This document shows, piece after piece, positions 1-9,281 of a DNA stretch of 64,000 nucleotides. Under the pieces are notes generated by a model. That model worked only from the letters and a program-made list of their open reading frames with translations, had not been told where the DNA came from and did not search any database. Source of the stretch: Hyphomonadaceae bacterium. Lineage in GTDB: Bacteria; Pseudomonadota; Alphaproteobacteria; Caulobacterales; Hyphomonadaceae. Numbering within the stretch: the stretch's first letter is position 1; each line of letters begins with the position of its first letter. Made by a program: the position numbers and the translations under genes. The stretch lies in the NCBI GenBank assembly GCA_024743315.1, contig JANSWU010000001.1:248001-312000 (forward strand), read 5' to 3'.

Positions 1-267
1 CCGATCGACCATGAGCACGCGGTGGGTCTGCGCCAGGCGCGGCGCCAGCGTCCAGCTATATTCGCGCGCATTTGCCGAGGCGCCGTGGATCATCAACACC
101 ACCGGGCCGGATTCTCCTTCGCGCAGGACGTGCACGTCCGCGCCGTTCACGGTGACGAATTCACCCTCGGCTGGATGCGTTTCATTGATCCGGGCGGCAT
201 AGGCCGAGCTGTTCACCCACACCGCCGCGCCGCCGAGGACCAGCACAATTACAATAATTGTCAGCAT
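1..267 (-). CDS. Alpha/beta hydrolase, N-terminal part (runs off window)
   Basis: Only the first 89 codons are in the window. The protein starts with a hydrophobic signal anchor (about residues 2-18), followed by a beta strand pair and the oxyanion-hole motif VVLMIHGASAN typical of alpha/beta hydrolases, then a segment ending in RVLMVDR that normally leads to the strand before the nucleophile elbow. The catalytic serine lies outside the window, so the substrate cannot be judged. The start lies 3 nt beyond the end of the upstream TPR gene, so the two are probably co-transcribed. The family call is reliable; the specific reaction is unknown. Confidence 0.7.
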   Translation of the reverse strand, partial: MLTIIVIVLVLGGAAVWVNSSAYAARINETHPAEGEFVTVNGADVHVLREGESGPVVLMIHGASANAREYSWTLAPRLAQTHRVLMVDR

Positions 268-269
268 TC

Positions 270-800
270 TCACACCGGCCGGCCTTCCTGTTCACGCCGG
301 ATTCGATTTATGCCGCGCTGGGCGGAAGGAAAGAGTGGGTAAATTTCGAGCGCTTTTTCATACGCCGCGACCGCTTCGTCTTTGGACCCCAGACCTTCTA
401 ATACCGCGCCGAGGCCGCCCCAGGCCCCAAAATGGCGGGGCTCAAGGCGCAAGGCCTCATTCACATCACGCAGTGCTTCGCTGTAATTCTCCTGCGCCAG
501 AAATACGGTCGCGCGGCGATTCCAGGCTTCAGCATATTCAGGCTGGATGGCGATCACCCGGTCATAAAGCGCGCGCGCATGATCAAGCTCGCCGAAGGCC
601 TGAGCTTGTACGGCGCGTTCCATAACGAGATCCGCGGCATCCGAACCACTTTCCATCCAGGATGCCCAGATATCCAGCGCCACATCATTGGCTTCCGATT
701 CCGATGGCGCGTTTTTCAGCTCATCGAACATCTCATCAGACGGCCCGAAATCCGGGTTGCTGATCAGCAAAAGTCCTGAAAATGCGAGCGCTTTGAACAT
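270..800 (-). CDS. Small exported TPR protein
   Basis: A 176-residue protein with a short hydrophobic N-terminus (about residues 3-14) that may act as a signal sequence. Residues 57-156 form three consecutive tetratricopeptide repeats; the second and third have the canonical pattern, with Ala/Gly at helix-packing positions and Pro-ending turns (RLEP, EIYP). TPR domains mediate protein-protein contact; no catalytic motif is visible. It sits immediately upstream of the alpha/beta hydrolase on the same strand, with 2 nt between them. No clear Shine-Dalgarno sequence precedes the start. The partner is unknown. Confidence 0.75.
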   Translation of the reverse strand: MFKALAFSGLLLISNPDFGPSDEMFDELKNAPSESEANDVALDIWASWMESGSDAADLVMERAVQAQAFGELDHARALYDRVIAIQPEYAEAWNRRATVFLAQENYSEALRDVNEALRLEPRHFGAWGGLGAVLEGLGSKDEAVAAYEKALEIYPLFPSAQRGINRIRREQEGRPV

Positions 801-876
801 GGCTTAGAGTATGGGGCGTGGAAGGGTGAGTGCCAAGAAAAATACCTGTGACCAACTGTATCTGCGCCAAATGGGG

Positions 877-1572
877 CTAAAATCCGAGCGCAGTGGCAAT
901 TGCTTTCACTTTTGCGGCGCGATCCGGCACAGCCGCTTCGATCATTTTGTGATAGCGCGCCAGGATTTCGGCTTCGACCTTGTCAGGCGAGCCCGCGTCA
1001 AAGGGTGGGTGCGGATCGTATTCAATGCTGAGCTGAATGAATTTGGCAAAATCCTCACCTCGGATCTTGGCCGCCAAGGCGAGGGCGAAATCAATCCCAG
1101 AGGTCACGCCGCCGCCCGAAAAACGATTTCGGTCCTCGACGATCCGCTCGCGCACCGGGATCGCGCCAAAATAGGAAAGCTGATCCACAGATGCCCAATG
1201 GCAGGCGGAGCGGTAGCCCTTGAGCAAGCCCGCCGCGCCGAGCACCAGCGAGCCGGTACAAACAGACGTGACCCAGTCCGCCTTGGCCGCGATTTTACGG
1301 AGCCAGTCGAGGGTTTCCTTGTCTTGCATCAGGTCGATCGTGCCGAGACCGCCGGGAACGCAAAGGATATTGACGTCGTCCACGTCTTCGAATGTTGCGG
1401 TCGGCAGGAGCGGGAATCCGGCATCGGTTGGCACCGGGTCTTTGGTTTTCCAGACCAGGTTTAGCGTCGTATTGCCAAGCCGCGACAAGACCTGGGCTGG
1501 ACCGGTCAGGTCAAGCTGGGTGACATTGGGAAAAACAAGAAAAGCAACGGATTGCGGCGATAAATCTGGCAT
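877..1572 (-). CDS. DJ-1/PfpI family protein, isonitrile hydratase-like
   Basis: The product has 231 residues. It has the DJ-1/PfpI glutaminase-like fold with the nucleophile elbow VCTGS (Cys105), an N-terminal LDLTGP motif with Asp21, and the C-terminal GGGVTSGIDFAL segment. These resemble cyclohexyl-isocyanide (isonitrile) hydratase InhA more than protein chaperones of the DJ-1 type. InhA hydrates isonitriles to N-formamides; whether this protein does so is inference. I chose the second of two close ATGs (after ATG GCC) because an AAGGAG sequence lies 6 nt before it; a start at 1578 is possible. It is a single gene, with no AraC-type DNA-binding domain at its C-terminus. Confidence 0.78.
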   Translation of the reverse strand: MPDLSPQSVAFLVFPNVTQLDLTGPAQVLSRLGNTTLNLVWKTKDPVPTDAGFPLLPTATFEDVDDVNILCVPGGLGTIDLMQDKETLDWLRKIAAKADWVTSVCTGSLVLGAAGLLKGYRSACHWASVDQLSYFGAIPVRERIVEDRNRFSGGGVTSGIDFALALAAKIRGEDFAKFIQLSIEYDPHPPFDAGSPDKVEAEILARYHKMIEAAVPDRAAKVKAIATALGF

Positions 1573-1714
1573 GGCCATCTCCTTTTTGGTGAATGGCCCA
1601 GGCGAACGGCTCTGATGGAATCGTCTCGACGCTCCCCGGTGGTGCTCCACCTAACTCGCCAGTCGCGTCATTTCGGAGACTATGCCGGTTGCGGGGCAGC
1701 GTCTAATCAATTCT

Positions 1715-2323
1715 TTAAAGCAGCCCTTCAGCGATCAAACGCGCTTCAAACCCGTCTGCGCCGGTAAAATGATGTGCTTTGATGCCTAAGGCCTCGGCTG
1801 CCGCGCAATTCACTTCGCGATCATCGGTAAAGATGACATCACTCGGATCCGGGTTGCCCATTCTCTGTAGCGCGATTTCATAAATGCGTGGCTCTGGTTT
1901 GATCGTTTTCTCAGCGCCTGAGACGACCACATCGCGGAGCAGTTTGATCATCGGAAAGGCTTCAAACGTCTCGTCAGCGATTTCGGCGGGCAGGTTAGAA
2001 AGCCCATAAAGCGGCACCCGTTTTTCTTCGAGGCGCGCCATCAAAGGCGGCATGCCGGGTACGTAGCCTTCGAACATGTCGAGCCATCGCGATCTCCAGG
2101 CGCGGATCTGCGTTTCATAATGCGGGTATTGTTCGATCAGCGGTTCGGCATTGTCTGCCATGGAAACGCCGCGATCATGGTGAACATGCCAATCCATGTT
2201 GCACACATCGCGCACGAAAGCCTGAGCTTCCGCTTCGGTTTCAAACATGTCGCGATAGAGCCGGATGGGTTGCCAGTCGACAACCACATGGCCAAGATCG
2301 AAAAGGACGATGCGAGCACCCAT
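1715..2323 (-). CDS. HAD-superfamily hydrolase, YihX-like
   Basis: A 202-residue haloacid-dehalogenase fold hydrolase. Motif I is FDLGHVVVDW, with the nucleophile Asp9 but Gly where most phosphatases have a second Asp; this variant is normal in the YihX/epoxide-hydrolase-N-like subgroup. Motif II is the serine in YGLSNLP, the motif III lysine is in KTIKPEPRIYE, and motif IV is FTDDREVN. E. coli YihX is an alpha-glucose-1-phosphatase, but substrates vary widely in the group, so none is assigned. It lies downstream of rpmJ on the same strand with a 31-nt gap. Confidence 0.85.
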   Translation of the reverse strand: MGARIVLFDLGHVVVDWQPIRLYRDMFETEAEAQAFVRDVCNMDWHVHHDRGVSMADNAEPLIEQYPHYETQIRAWRSRWLDMFEGYVPGMPPLMARLEEKRVPLYGLSNLPAEIADETFEAFPMIKLLRDVVVSGAEKTIKPEPRIYEIALQRMGNPDPSDVIFTDDREVNCAAAEALGIKAHHFTGADGFEARLIAEGLL

Positions 2324-2354
2324 TTCAAATGAGGCTCAGCTGTTCATCGAAGGC

Positions 2355-2480
2355 TCAGCCCTGCTTTGCTTTGAAGCGCGGGTCAGTCTTGTTGATGATA
2401 TAGGTCCGGCCACGGCGACGTACGACCTTGCAGTCACGGTGGCGCGACTTGAGTGCTTTGATCGAGGATTTCACTTTCAT
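2355..2480 (-). CDS. rpmJ: 50S ribosomal protein L36, zinc-free alphaproteobacterial form
   Basis: A 41-residue protein starting [11 protein letters not shown] and ending DPRFKAKQG, typical of L36. It keeps only one cysteine (DCKV) and lacks the zinc ribbon of E. coli L36, as is usual in alphaproteobacteria. An upstream in-frame extension is possible, but MKV is the conserved family start. It is encoded alone, away from any ribosomal protein operon, as is common for this form. Confidence 0.93.
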   Translation of the reverse strand: MKVKSSIKALKSRHRDCKVVRRRGRTYIINKTDPRFKAKQG

Positions 2481-2589
2481 GGCTTTTGCCCAAACGTTAG
2501 AACTGTTTTCACGAAAGCGCGGGACATACACATCGGGTCCGAATGAGTCAATCACGGCTTACAGGCAGATGCGCAGAGGGGTACGTGCA

Positions 2590-3909
2590 ATGAGTCAGCT
2601 TATCAGTAGGCGTCCGCTATATGGGCTCTTGGCCGGGGCTGCCCTGATGACGGCATGCGCCGCATCGCCGCAATCTGGGGAACGCTCTGCCGGCGGGTCC
2701 GGCGCGAGTGCGCCTGTCACCGTCCCTTCATTGCCGCCCTTCGAAGCGTCCGGGAATGCCAGCATGGATGCCTGGCGCGAGGATTTTGCCAACCGCGCCA
2801 TCGCCAATGGCCGCGATCCGGTCGTCGTTTACGAGACGCTGAGCAGCATTTCGCCTTTGGATCTCTATTTGTCTGAGGATGTTGGCGTCGCGAATACGGG
2901 CATTGAAGACCAGGCTGAATTCGCCAAGCCAATCTGGGACTATGTCGAATCCGCCGTGACTGAAGGCCGCAAGACCCGCGGCGCCGAACGCTTGGCGGAA
3001 CTGACCACGACATTTGACCAGATCGAGGCCGAATATGGGGTTAGCCGCGAAACCCTGATCGCGATCTGGGCGATGGAGACCAATCTCGGCTCCTATATCG
3101 GCAATTTCGACGCCGCCAACACGCTCGCTAATATGGCTGTGGAAGGGCGCCGCCGCACGCTTGCGGAAAATGAGTTGACGGCGCTGATGAAGATCCTGGA
3201 GCGCGGCGAGGTTGATCGCGACGATCTCGTCTCGGGCTGGGCCGGAGCGATGGGGCAAACCCAGTTCATGCCGTCAACTTTCCTGTCTTACGCCGTCGAT
3301 TTTGATGGTGATGGCGAAAAGGATCTTTGGAACAGTGCGCCGGACGCCCTCGCCTCCGCGGCAAATTATCTGAAAGCCTCAGGTTATCAGAAAGGCCTTC
3401 CCTGGGGCATTGAAGTGATCGCGCCCGCTGATTTTGACTGGTCGCTGGCAGATGGCGAGGACCGTCGCCTTTCGACCTGGGCAAGTTACGGCCTGACACC
3501 GATGACCGGTTCAGGGTTTGAAGCCCCGCAAACCGCCTATGCAGAGTTTTGGTTGCCCACCGGTGCGACCGGTCCGAAATATCTCCTGTTCCGGAACTTT
3601 GACGTCTACAAAGCCTATAATCGATCCGACAGCTATGCGTTTGCCGTCGGCCTTTTGTCTGACGGAGTCGCCGGGCAAATCGGTCCGGTCGCGGTCTGGC
3701 CGACTGATCTCGAATTGCTGACGCGCCGCGATATCATGGTGTTACAGGACAATCTCAACCAGCTCGGCTTTGACGCTGGCGCCGTGGATGGCATTGCCGG
3801 ACGCGGCACCAAGGGCGCCCTGAGACGGTTCCAGAAAGCCAATAATATTGACCCTGCTGACGGCTATCCGACGACGAATGCGCTGCAGCAGGTCCTGTCC
3901 GCGCGTTAG
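2590..3909 (+). CDS. Lytic murein transglycosylase (MltB family) with peptidoglycan-binding domain
   Basis: A 439-residue lipoprotein: a signal peptide with lipobox LMTAC (Cys23), then a low-complexity linker. The SLT_2/MltB catalytic domain carries the active-site glutamate in AIWAMETNLGS (Glu163) and the GAMGQTQFMPSTF signature. A C-terminal PG_binding_1 domain (last 60 residues) contains the AVDGIAGRGTKGALRRFQ repeat core. The enzyme cleaves the MurNAc-GlcNAc bond to give 1,6-anhydro products during wall remodelling. The start at 2590 is preceded by GAGGGG; a longer reading frame upstream overlaps rpmJ in antisense and is not credible. The gene is convergent with the MFS gene and their ends overlap by 4 nt. 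Confidence 0.92.
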   Translation: MSQLISRRPLYGLLAGAALMTACAASPQSGERSAGGSGASAPVTVPSLPPFEASGNASMDAWREDFANRAIANGRDPVVVYETLSSISPLDLYLSEDVGVANTGIEDQAEFAKPIWDYVESAVTEGRKTRGAERLAELTTTFDQIEAEYGVSRETLIAIWAMETNLGSYIGNFDAANTLANMAVEGRRRTLAENELTALMKILERGEVDRDDLVSGWAGAMGQTQFMPSTFLSYAVDFDGDGEKDLWNSAPDALASAANYLKASGYQKGLPWGIEVIAPADFDWSLADGEDRRLSTWASYGLTPMTGSGFEAPQTAYAEFWLPTGATGPKYLLFRNFDVYKAYNRSDSYAFAVGLLSDGVAGQIGPVAVWPTDLELLTRRDIMVLQDNLNQLGFDAGAVDGIAGRGTKGALRRFQKANNIDPADGYPTTNALQQVLSAR

Positions 3910-5174
3910 GCCTCGTCGGCTTCGCCGACCCCCGGCGCGATCGCTTTCCAAGCAAACAGGGCCATGGCGATCAACAAACCGACACAGATCCAAAACGGCA
4001 AAGACGGATCCACGAATTCGTAGAGAAACAGCCCGAAGAGCGGCGTCACGATATAGCCCATGCCATTGGCCGAGATGACGAGCCCGGCGACATTTCCCTG
4101 CAATTGCGGCGACACAGCAAGCGATGCACCGCTGGAAAACCCGGGCCGGGTCAGGCCCTGTCCGATGCCGAGGCAGAATTGCGCTGCAATCAAGGTGGCA
4201 AAATCCTGGGCCGGAATCAGCAGCAACGCCCCCGCCAATAGCGGAAAACAGCCGGTTATCATCAGTGTCTTATTCCTGAGTTTCAGCCGCGGAATCAAAA
4301 CCAGCTGAGCGGTCATGACGGCCATCGCTCCGACCATGAAGGCAGGGCCGGTATATTGTGCCGCTTCGGCGCCGGTCACGTCGAGCTTGTCCATCACAGC
4401 AAAGACAAAGACCTGGGTCAGGATGCCGGTGACCAAAGACAGGGTGACCGCATAGGTCAGGAACGGCAGGACATTGCGTGACCGCCACAGCCCCATTGCG
4501 CCAGGAATAACTTCAATCGTCGTCGCATCCTGCACCGGCGAGCGATTTTCAGGCAGGAAATTCCACAACAGGATCGACATGGTTCCGGCTAGAATACAAG
4601 TGATCAGCATCGGACTGAGCAAGCCGAAATTCGCCACTAGGACGGCTGCAAAAGCTGGGCCGACCACGGTGCCGAAGCTAAAGCCCGAGGTCACAAATGC
4701 GATCTCGCTTTGCCGCTCAGCCGGCGCGGTACGGTCGGCGACATAGGCCTGAGCCGCTGGACTAGACCCCGATCCGATCAGTCCAAACACCGACCGCGAC
4801 AGTGCCAGACAGGCAAAAATTGCGAACGGCGCCGTGATCCATTCTGACACCGCCGCCCAGGACGAGACCAGTAATAGAAACATCGACACCGAGTATCCGG
4901 CCAAACCGAATGACGCGATTCGTCGACGTCCATAACGATTCGAGCGCTTGCCCCAAAACGGCGACGACAAGGACCAGCACAGGGCCGAAAAAGAGAAAAT
5001 CGCGCCCGCCATCCAATCTGGGAGCCCGAGGTCGCGCGTCAGTGGCGGGATTACGGCGGCGATCAACATCGTATTGCCAGCGCCAATCGCCATGAGGGAA
5101 AAGAAAAGCAGAAAAAACGCCCCGCGCCGATTTGGCTGGGGCGTAATTTCAGAACTTTGATCCGTTTCACTCAT
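3906..5174 (-). CDS. MFS transporter
   Basis: A 422-residue major facilitator with about 12 hydrophobic segments. The loop between helices 2 and 3 carries a degenerate motif A (FWGKRSNRYGRRR), and the N-terminal tail is hydrophilic. The resemblance is to tetracycline/multidrug drug:proton antiporters (DHA1 type), suggesting efflux, but no substrate can be assigned. It stands alone between convergent mltB and divergent motA. Confidence 0.85.
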   Translation of the reverse strand: MSETDQSSEITPQPNRRGAFFLLFFSLMAIGAGNTMLIAAVIPPLTRDLGLPDWMAGAIFSFSALCWSLSSPFWGKRSNRYGRRRIASFGLAGYSVSMFLLLVSSWAAVSEWITAPFAIFACLALSRSVFGLIGSGSSPAAQAYVADRTAPAERQSEIAFVTSGFSFGTVVGPAFAAVLVANFGLLSPMLITCILAGTMSILLWNFLPENRSPVQDATTIEVIPGAMGLWRSRNVLPFLTYAVTLSLVTGILTQVFVFAVMDKLDVTGAEAAQYTGPAFMVGAMAVMTAQLVLIPRLKLRNKTLMITGCFPLLAGALLLIPAQDFATLIAAQFCLGIGQGLTRPGFSSGASLAVSPQLQGNVAGLVISANGMGYIVTPLFGLFLYEFVDPSLPFWICVGLLIAMALFAWKAIAPGVGEADEA

Positions 5175-5359
5175 GCGCCTGTTTTGAGCGCATACCCGGC
5201 AAAATCAAGACTTACTTGGCCGACGCTACGTCCGTCGTCGGGGAATGCCGGAGCGATCGCCCTGCAAGCGGCGAAGCTCAAATCTACAGACTGCAACCGC
5301 TTCGAAAGGAAATTCTGCGACAGCATTGAGAACCCGTTTTTGCAATCAAGGCTCAATCA

Positions 5360-6238
5360 ATGATCCAACTCCTGGGATTTGCTATCGTCTTGTTGATCGT
5401 CACCGGCGCCTTGTTGGTCAGTGGCGGCCCAGCCGTCCTTTCGGCTCTGCCCTTTGAGCTTGCCCTGATTGGTGGGGCCGCGATCGGGACCGTGCTGATC
5501 GGCAATTCAACGGCGGTCGCAAAAGCCGCTTTCGCCGGCGCGATTCAGTCTGTCCGCGGCGCAAAATGGTCCACTTCTGACTATGCCGGGCTTTTGACCC
5601 TGATGCACGAATTGCTTCGCCGGGCCCGCAAAGGCGGAATCGTGGCGATCGAAGCCGATATTGAAGCGCCCGAACACTCTGAGTTATTTGCCTCGCAGCC
5701 GCGCTTGCAAAGTGACCCGCAAGCGGTGGGCCTGATCTGCGACAGCTTTAGACTGATCGCCCTCGACCCCGCCATGCGCGACCAGACCGCAGTGTATTTG
5801 CAAGACACAGTGGCGGAGATGGTTGAGCAACGCCAGCGCGGTGTCGCCGCCCTGCAAACTCTGGCAGATGCCCTGCCAGCGCTCGGCATTGTCGCAGCGG
5901 TGCTCGGCATTATCAAAACCATGGCCATGATTGACCAGTCGACAGCGGTGCTCGGCGAGATGATCGCCGCCGCATTGCTTGGGACGTTCTTGGGCGTGTT
6001 TCTCGCTTATGGACTGGTTGGACCGATCGCCAATCGTTTCGGGCAAATCGTCGAAGAAGAGGCGATTTATCTCGACACGATTGCGCGGATCATTACCGCG
6101 TTCACGCAAGACACCGCGCCACGCACGGCGATCGAAGTGGCCCGTGCCAGCCTGCCTGCGCACCTGCGCCCCAACATTTCAGATCTCGACGAGCAATTGA
6201 GCGTCATCCGCTTTGCGGTGCCGCCACGGGCGGCGTGA
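5360..6238 (+). CDS. motA: Flagellar motor stator protein MotA
   Basis: A 292-residue inner-membrane protein with two N-terminal helices (about 1-20 and 33-52), a large charged cytoplasmic loop, and two C-terminal helices (about 172-192 and 203-226). The ALPALGIVAAVLGIIKTM and GTFLGVFLAYGLVGP segments are the MotA/TolQ/ExbB proton-channel helices. MotA with MotB forms the proton-driven stator. No motB is adjacent. In Caulobacter, motA and motB are also unlinked, so this does not indicate loss. The start is chosen at the beginning of the hydrophobic helix. It implies flagellar motility. Confidence 0.9.
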   Translation: MIQLLGFAIVLLIVTGALLVSGGPAVLSALPFELALIGGAAIGTVLIGNSTAVAKAAFAGAIQSVRGAKWSTSDYAGLLTLMHELLRRARKGGIVAIEADIEAPEHSELFASQPRLQSDPQAVGLICDSFRLIALDPAMRDQTAVYLQDTVAEMVEQRQRGVAALQTLADALPALGIVAAVLGIIKTMAMIDQSTAVLGEMIAAALLGTFLGVFLAYGLVGPIANRFGQIVEEEAIYLDTIARIITAFTQDTAPRTAIEVARASLPAHLRPNISDLDEQLSVIRFAVPPRAA

Positions 6239-6345
6239 TGGTTAATCGAAACCGCCTCGGATCGACGCAAATTTAAGCGCTCAACTTAAACGGAAATCAA
6301 AACCGATTGTGGACACTCCCCACGACGCGAATTGCGGAGTGGGAC

Positions 6346-6756
6346 ATGACTGAAGTGAAAACCGAGCCAGAGCCAAACGTCACGCGTGACTATTGGGTGC
6401 GTGGAATGCCGCATCAGATTGCTGTCGGCCTGTGTGGCCTGATCGTCGTTCTGATCGCTTTGAAGGCCGTGGCCTTTGAGCCCGGCAGCACTGACGCCTC
6501 TAATCTGAGCAACCATATCGTCCGGATCGTTTCATTCGCCGCCCTGACCGTCTGGATCGCTTTCACGATCGGCATTCGCCGTCGCAACGCCGCCGCAATG
6601 ATAGCGCTTGGTTTCGCTGTGGTCGTCGAGTTGATTCTGGTCCCAACGCAGCATACGGGGATTTCAACCATTACCGCCGCCAATCTCGGCATTGTCTTCG
6701 CCTATTGCGGCCTCGAGCTTTATTGGAAATCGCTGACTGAGCCCGAACCGGACTGA
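6346..6756 (+). CDS. Hypothetical inner-membrane protein
   Basis: A 136-residue protein I do not recognise. A short hydrophilic N-terminus (about 26 residues, rich in Glu and Pro) is followed by four hydrophobic segments (about 30-48, 62-82, 87-103 and 109-126) and an acidic tail. The start at 6346 has GGAG 6 nt upstream; a TTG further upstream is in frame but has no ribosome binding site. It follows motA on the same strand after 107 nt, but nothing links it to motility. Confidence 0.65.
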   Translation: MTEVKTEPEPNVTRDYWVRGMPHQIAVGLCGLIVVLIALKAVAFEPGSTDASNLSNHIVRIVSFAALTVWIAFTIGIRRRNAAAMIALGFAVVVELILVPTQHTGISTITAANLGIVFAYCGLELYWKSLTEPEPD

Positions 6757-6826
6757 GATTTGCGCGTAAACCCATCTAGACACTAGCTTTCCAAAATTTG
6801 ACGGCCTAGTTTCCCCTCGAGGTTCA

Positions 6827-7366
6827 ATGGGGAGTTTGGGCTTGTCGCGATTTGACGAACTGATCTCAACGGTCACGCATTATCAAAATCTTGCTGCCGA
6901 GAATTATACCCGCGTGCGGGCACTGGCCGAGGAATTGCGGGCAGGGTTATGTGCCCATATCGGCATGGAGGGCGGCGTTTGCGTGCGTCTGGTGCCACCG
7001 GCAGGTCCGTTTGAACCCAAGGATTATGGCGATCAGGCGTTCAGTTTACCGCCCAAGGGCTTTCGCCCGCTCGGGGCCATCCAATTCGGGCTGGCCATAA
7101 GGGTTTTGTCAGAAACCGACTGGATGCGCGTGACCATGCAATGTCACAAAATTGGTGAGGATTTCATCACGCAGATCGTTGGCGGCGAAGAATATCACCT
7201 GGCCATCCCGCTCAAGGACAATGATCCTGAGCCATTCTATGACCACATCTATGAGCACGTGCTTGGCTGGTTCGAGACCCAGATTGAGCGCTATGAAGCC
7301 GGGGATTATAGCAGCCGGGAGATCGGTTTTGACATCTCACGACGCGATGACGAGGCCCTGGTCTGA
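6827..7366 (+). CDS. Hypothetical cytoplasmic protein
   Basis: A 179-residue protein of unknown function. There is no signal peptide or membrane segment. The N-terminal 45 residues are predicted helical; a mixed alpha/beta middle part contains RPLGAIQFGLAIRV and WMRVTMQCHKIGEDF; the C-terminal helix (YDHIYEHVLGWFETQIERYEAG) is followed by an Arg/Asp-rich tail. Two starts are possible: ATG at 6827 (GAGG 4 nt upstream) and TTG at 6842 (GGGGAG 7 nt upstream), differing by five residues. It lies 22 nt before the antiporter gene and is probably in one operon with it. Confidence 0.65.
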   Translation: MGSLGLSRFDELISTVTHYQNLAAENYTRVRALAEELRAGLCAHIGMEGGVCVRLVPPAGPFEPKDYGDQAFSLPPKGFRPLGAIQFGLAIRVLSETDWMRVTMQCHKIGEDFITQIVGGEEYHLAIPLKDNDPEPFYDHIYEHVLGWFETQIERYEAGDYSSREIGFDISRRDDEALV

Positions 7367-7388
7367 TCGGCCATAGCGAGTTGAGCTG

Positions 7389-9281
7389 ATGGATCACGGC
7401 ATTCTTCTGGCAAGCGGCGCTGGTCAAAGCGTAATCTTTGCGTGCGCCCTGATCGGCGCCTTGGGCGTAGGCGCGCAATGGCTTGCCTGGCGCCTGCAGG
7501 CACCGGCGATTGTCCTGATGTCACTGGCCGGTCTTGCGGTTGGCCCGCTCTGGTCGGTGATTTTTGGTGATCCGCTGCTCAGCCCGCAAGCCACGTTCGG
7601 GGATGTGTTTCGCCCGATTGTCTCGCTCGCTGTGGCGGTGATCTTGTTCGAGGGCGGGCTGGTTCTGAAGTTCGAGAATTTGCGGGAAGCCGGTGCGGCA
7701 GTGCGGCGCATGATCTTCATTGGAGGACCGCTGGCTTGGTTGCTTGGCACGTTCGCGGCGCGTTATGCGGCCGGTCTGGATTGGGCCAGTGCGGTGGTCT
7801 TTGCCGGCGTCATGGTGGTCACCGGGCCAACCGTGATTATCCCGCTCTTGCGGCAATCCAAGCTGGGCGGCCGACCGGCGCAATTCCTCAAATGGGAAGG
7901 GATCGTCAATGATCCGATCGGGGCGCTGTTCGCGGTGGCTGCATTTGAGTTCATCCGCGTTGCCTCGCAGGGCCAGAGCCTGTTTGGCGCTGGCCTGTGG
8001 ATCATCATGGCCGCCTGCTATGGCATCGTGCTCGGCGTATTCTTCGGCTGGGCCATGGCCAAGGCCTTCCGAGAAGGCTGGACGCCGGAATATCTCAAGG
8101 CACCGCTCATCCTCGCTTCGATTGTACTCTGCTACACGATGGCGGAAATGTTCCAGAAGGAAATCGGCCTGGTGGCCGTCACCGCCTATGGAATGATGCT
8201 GGGCAATTCCAAACTTGCCGGCCTGACCGAGCTGCAAAAGTTCAAGGAAGACATTGCCATCCTTCTGGTCTCGGGCGTGTTTGTCATGCTGACTGCGGAC
8301 CTGACGCCTGAAATCATCAATCGTGCGATCAATTGGAACACGCTGGCCTTCCTGATGTGTATGCTGTTTGTCGTGCGTCCGCTCTCGGTATGGATCGCCA
8401 CGTTCGGTACCTTGTCACGCAATGAGGCAATCCTGCTCGGTTGGATCGCTCCACGCGGGATTGTCGCTGTGGCCGTCTCAGGCCTGTTTGGCTCACTCTT
8501 GGTGGATCTGTCGCGTGAAGGCCGGTTCTTTTTCGCAGGCGCGGATCAGATCACGCCGCTCGCCTTTGCCATGGTTTTTGTCACCGTGGTCCTGCACGGC
8601 TTTACGATCGGGCCGCTGTCGCGCGGCCTTGGCCTGGCTCGCAAGGAAAAACCTGGTGTGCTGATCGTCGGTGCCAATGCCTGGAGCGTGAAATTTGCCA
8701 GCGCGCTCGAACAAAGCGGCATTGAGGTGATTGTCGCGGACAGCAATTATCGCCGCTTGAAATCATCGCGCGATGCCGGGCTTGATATCTTCATGGGCGA
8801 AGTAATGTCTGAAGACGCCGAGCTGAAACTCGATCATGCCCGCTTCTCAACCGTCATCGCCTTGTCGACCAATGATTCTTACAATGCCTTGGTGTGTAGC
8901 CATTTCGCGCCGGAAGTCGGTCGCCATATGGTTTATCAACTCTCGATCAGCGAAGACGAGGAAACCGATGATCGCGGGCTCAGCTCGAACGCGCGTGGAC
9001 GTACCCTGATCCGCCGCGGCCGCACCTATGACAGCCTGATCCGGGATCAATATCGCGGCTGGGAGTTTGCGAGAACGCGCTTGACGGACAAATATACGCT
9101 GGCCGACCTGCGCAAGGACCGGCCTGATGCCGACATTGTCGCTGAGATCCGTCCAGACGGGACGCTGTTCCTGCTCGGCCCAAATCGCGAAGCCCGCGGC
9201 GGCGAAGGCGCGATGGTCATCAGTTTTGCGCCAGAGCTAAAAGATCAGCCTAAAAGTCAGGGCGAACTGGCGCCAGCTTAG
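7389..9281 (+). CDS. Cation:proton antiporter with C-terminal TrkA-N (RCK) domain
   Basis: A 630-residue monovalent cation/proton antiporter of the CPA superfamily. About 12 membrane helices occupy residues 1-410 and include the VTGPTVIIPLL segment and a conserved NDPIG motif (ion-binding Asp). Residues about 420-540 form a Rossmann-type RCK_N domain, which normally senses NAD(H) or other ligands; its first strand is VLIVGANAWSV, a degenerate GxGxxG. The C-terminus adds a further regulatory region. The role is Na+ or K+ extrusion and pH homeostasis; which ion is not clear. Its end overlaps the convergent metallopeptidase gene by 4 nt. Confidence 0.87.
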   Translation: MDHGILLASGAGQSVIFACALIGALGVGAQWLAWRLQAPAIVLMSLAGLAVGPLWSVIFGDPLLSPQATFGDVFRPIVSLAVAVILFEGGLVLKFENLREAGAAVRRMIFIGGPLAWLLGTFAARYAAGLDWASAVVFAGVMVVTGPTVIIPLLRQSKLGGRPAQFLKWEGIVNDPIGALFAVAAFEFIRVASQGQSLFGAGLWIIMAACYGIVLGVFFGWAMAKAFREGWTPEYLKAPLILASIVLCYTMAEMFQKEIGLVAVTAYGMMLGNSKLAGLTELQKFKEDIAILLVSGVFVMLTADLTPEIINRAINWNTLAFLMCMLFVVRPLSVWIATFGTLSRNEAILLGWIAPRGIVAVAVSGLFGSLLVDLSREGRFFFAGADQITPLAFAMVFVTVVLHGFTIGPLSRGLGLARKEKPGVLIVGANAWSVKFASALEQSGIEVIVADSNYRRLKSSRDAGLDIFMGEVMSEDAELKLDHARFSTVIALSTNDSYNALVCSHFAPEVGRHMVYQLSISEDEETDDRGLSSNARGRTLIRRGRTYDSLIRDQYRGWEFARTRLTDKYTLADLRKDRPDADIVAEIRPDGTLFLLGPNREARGGEGAMVISFAPELKDQPKSQGELAPA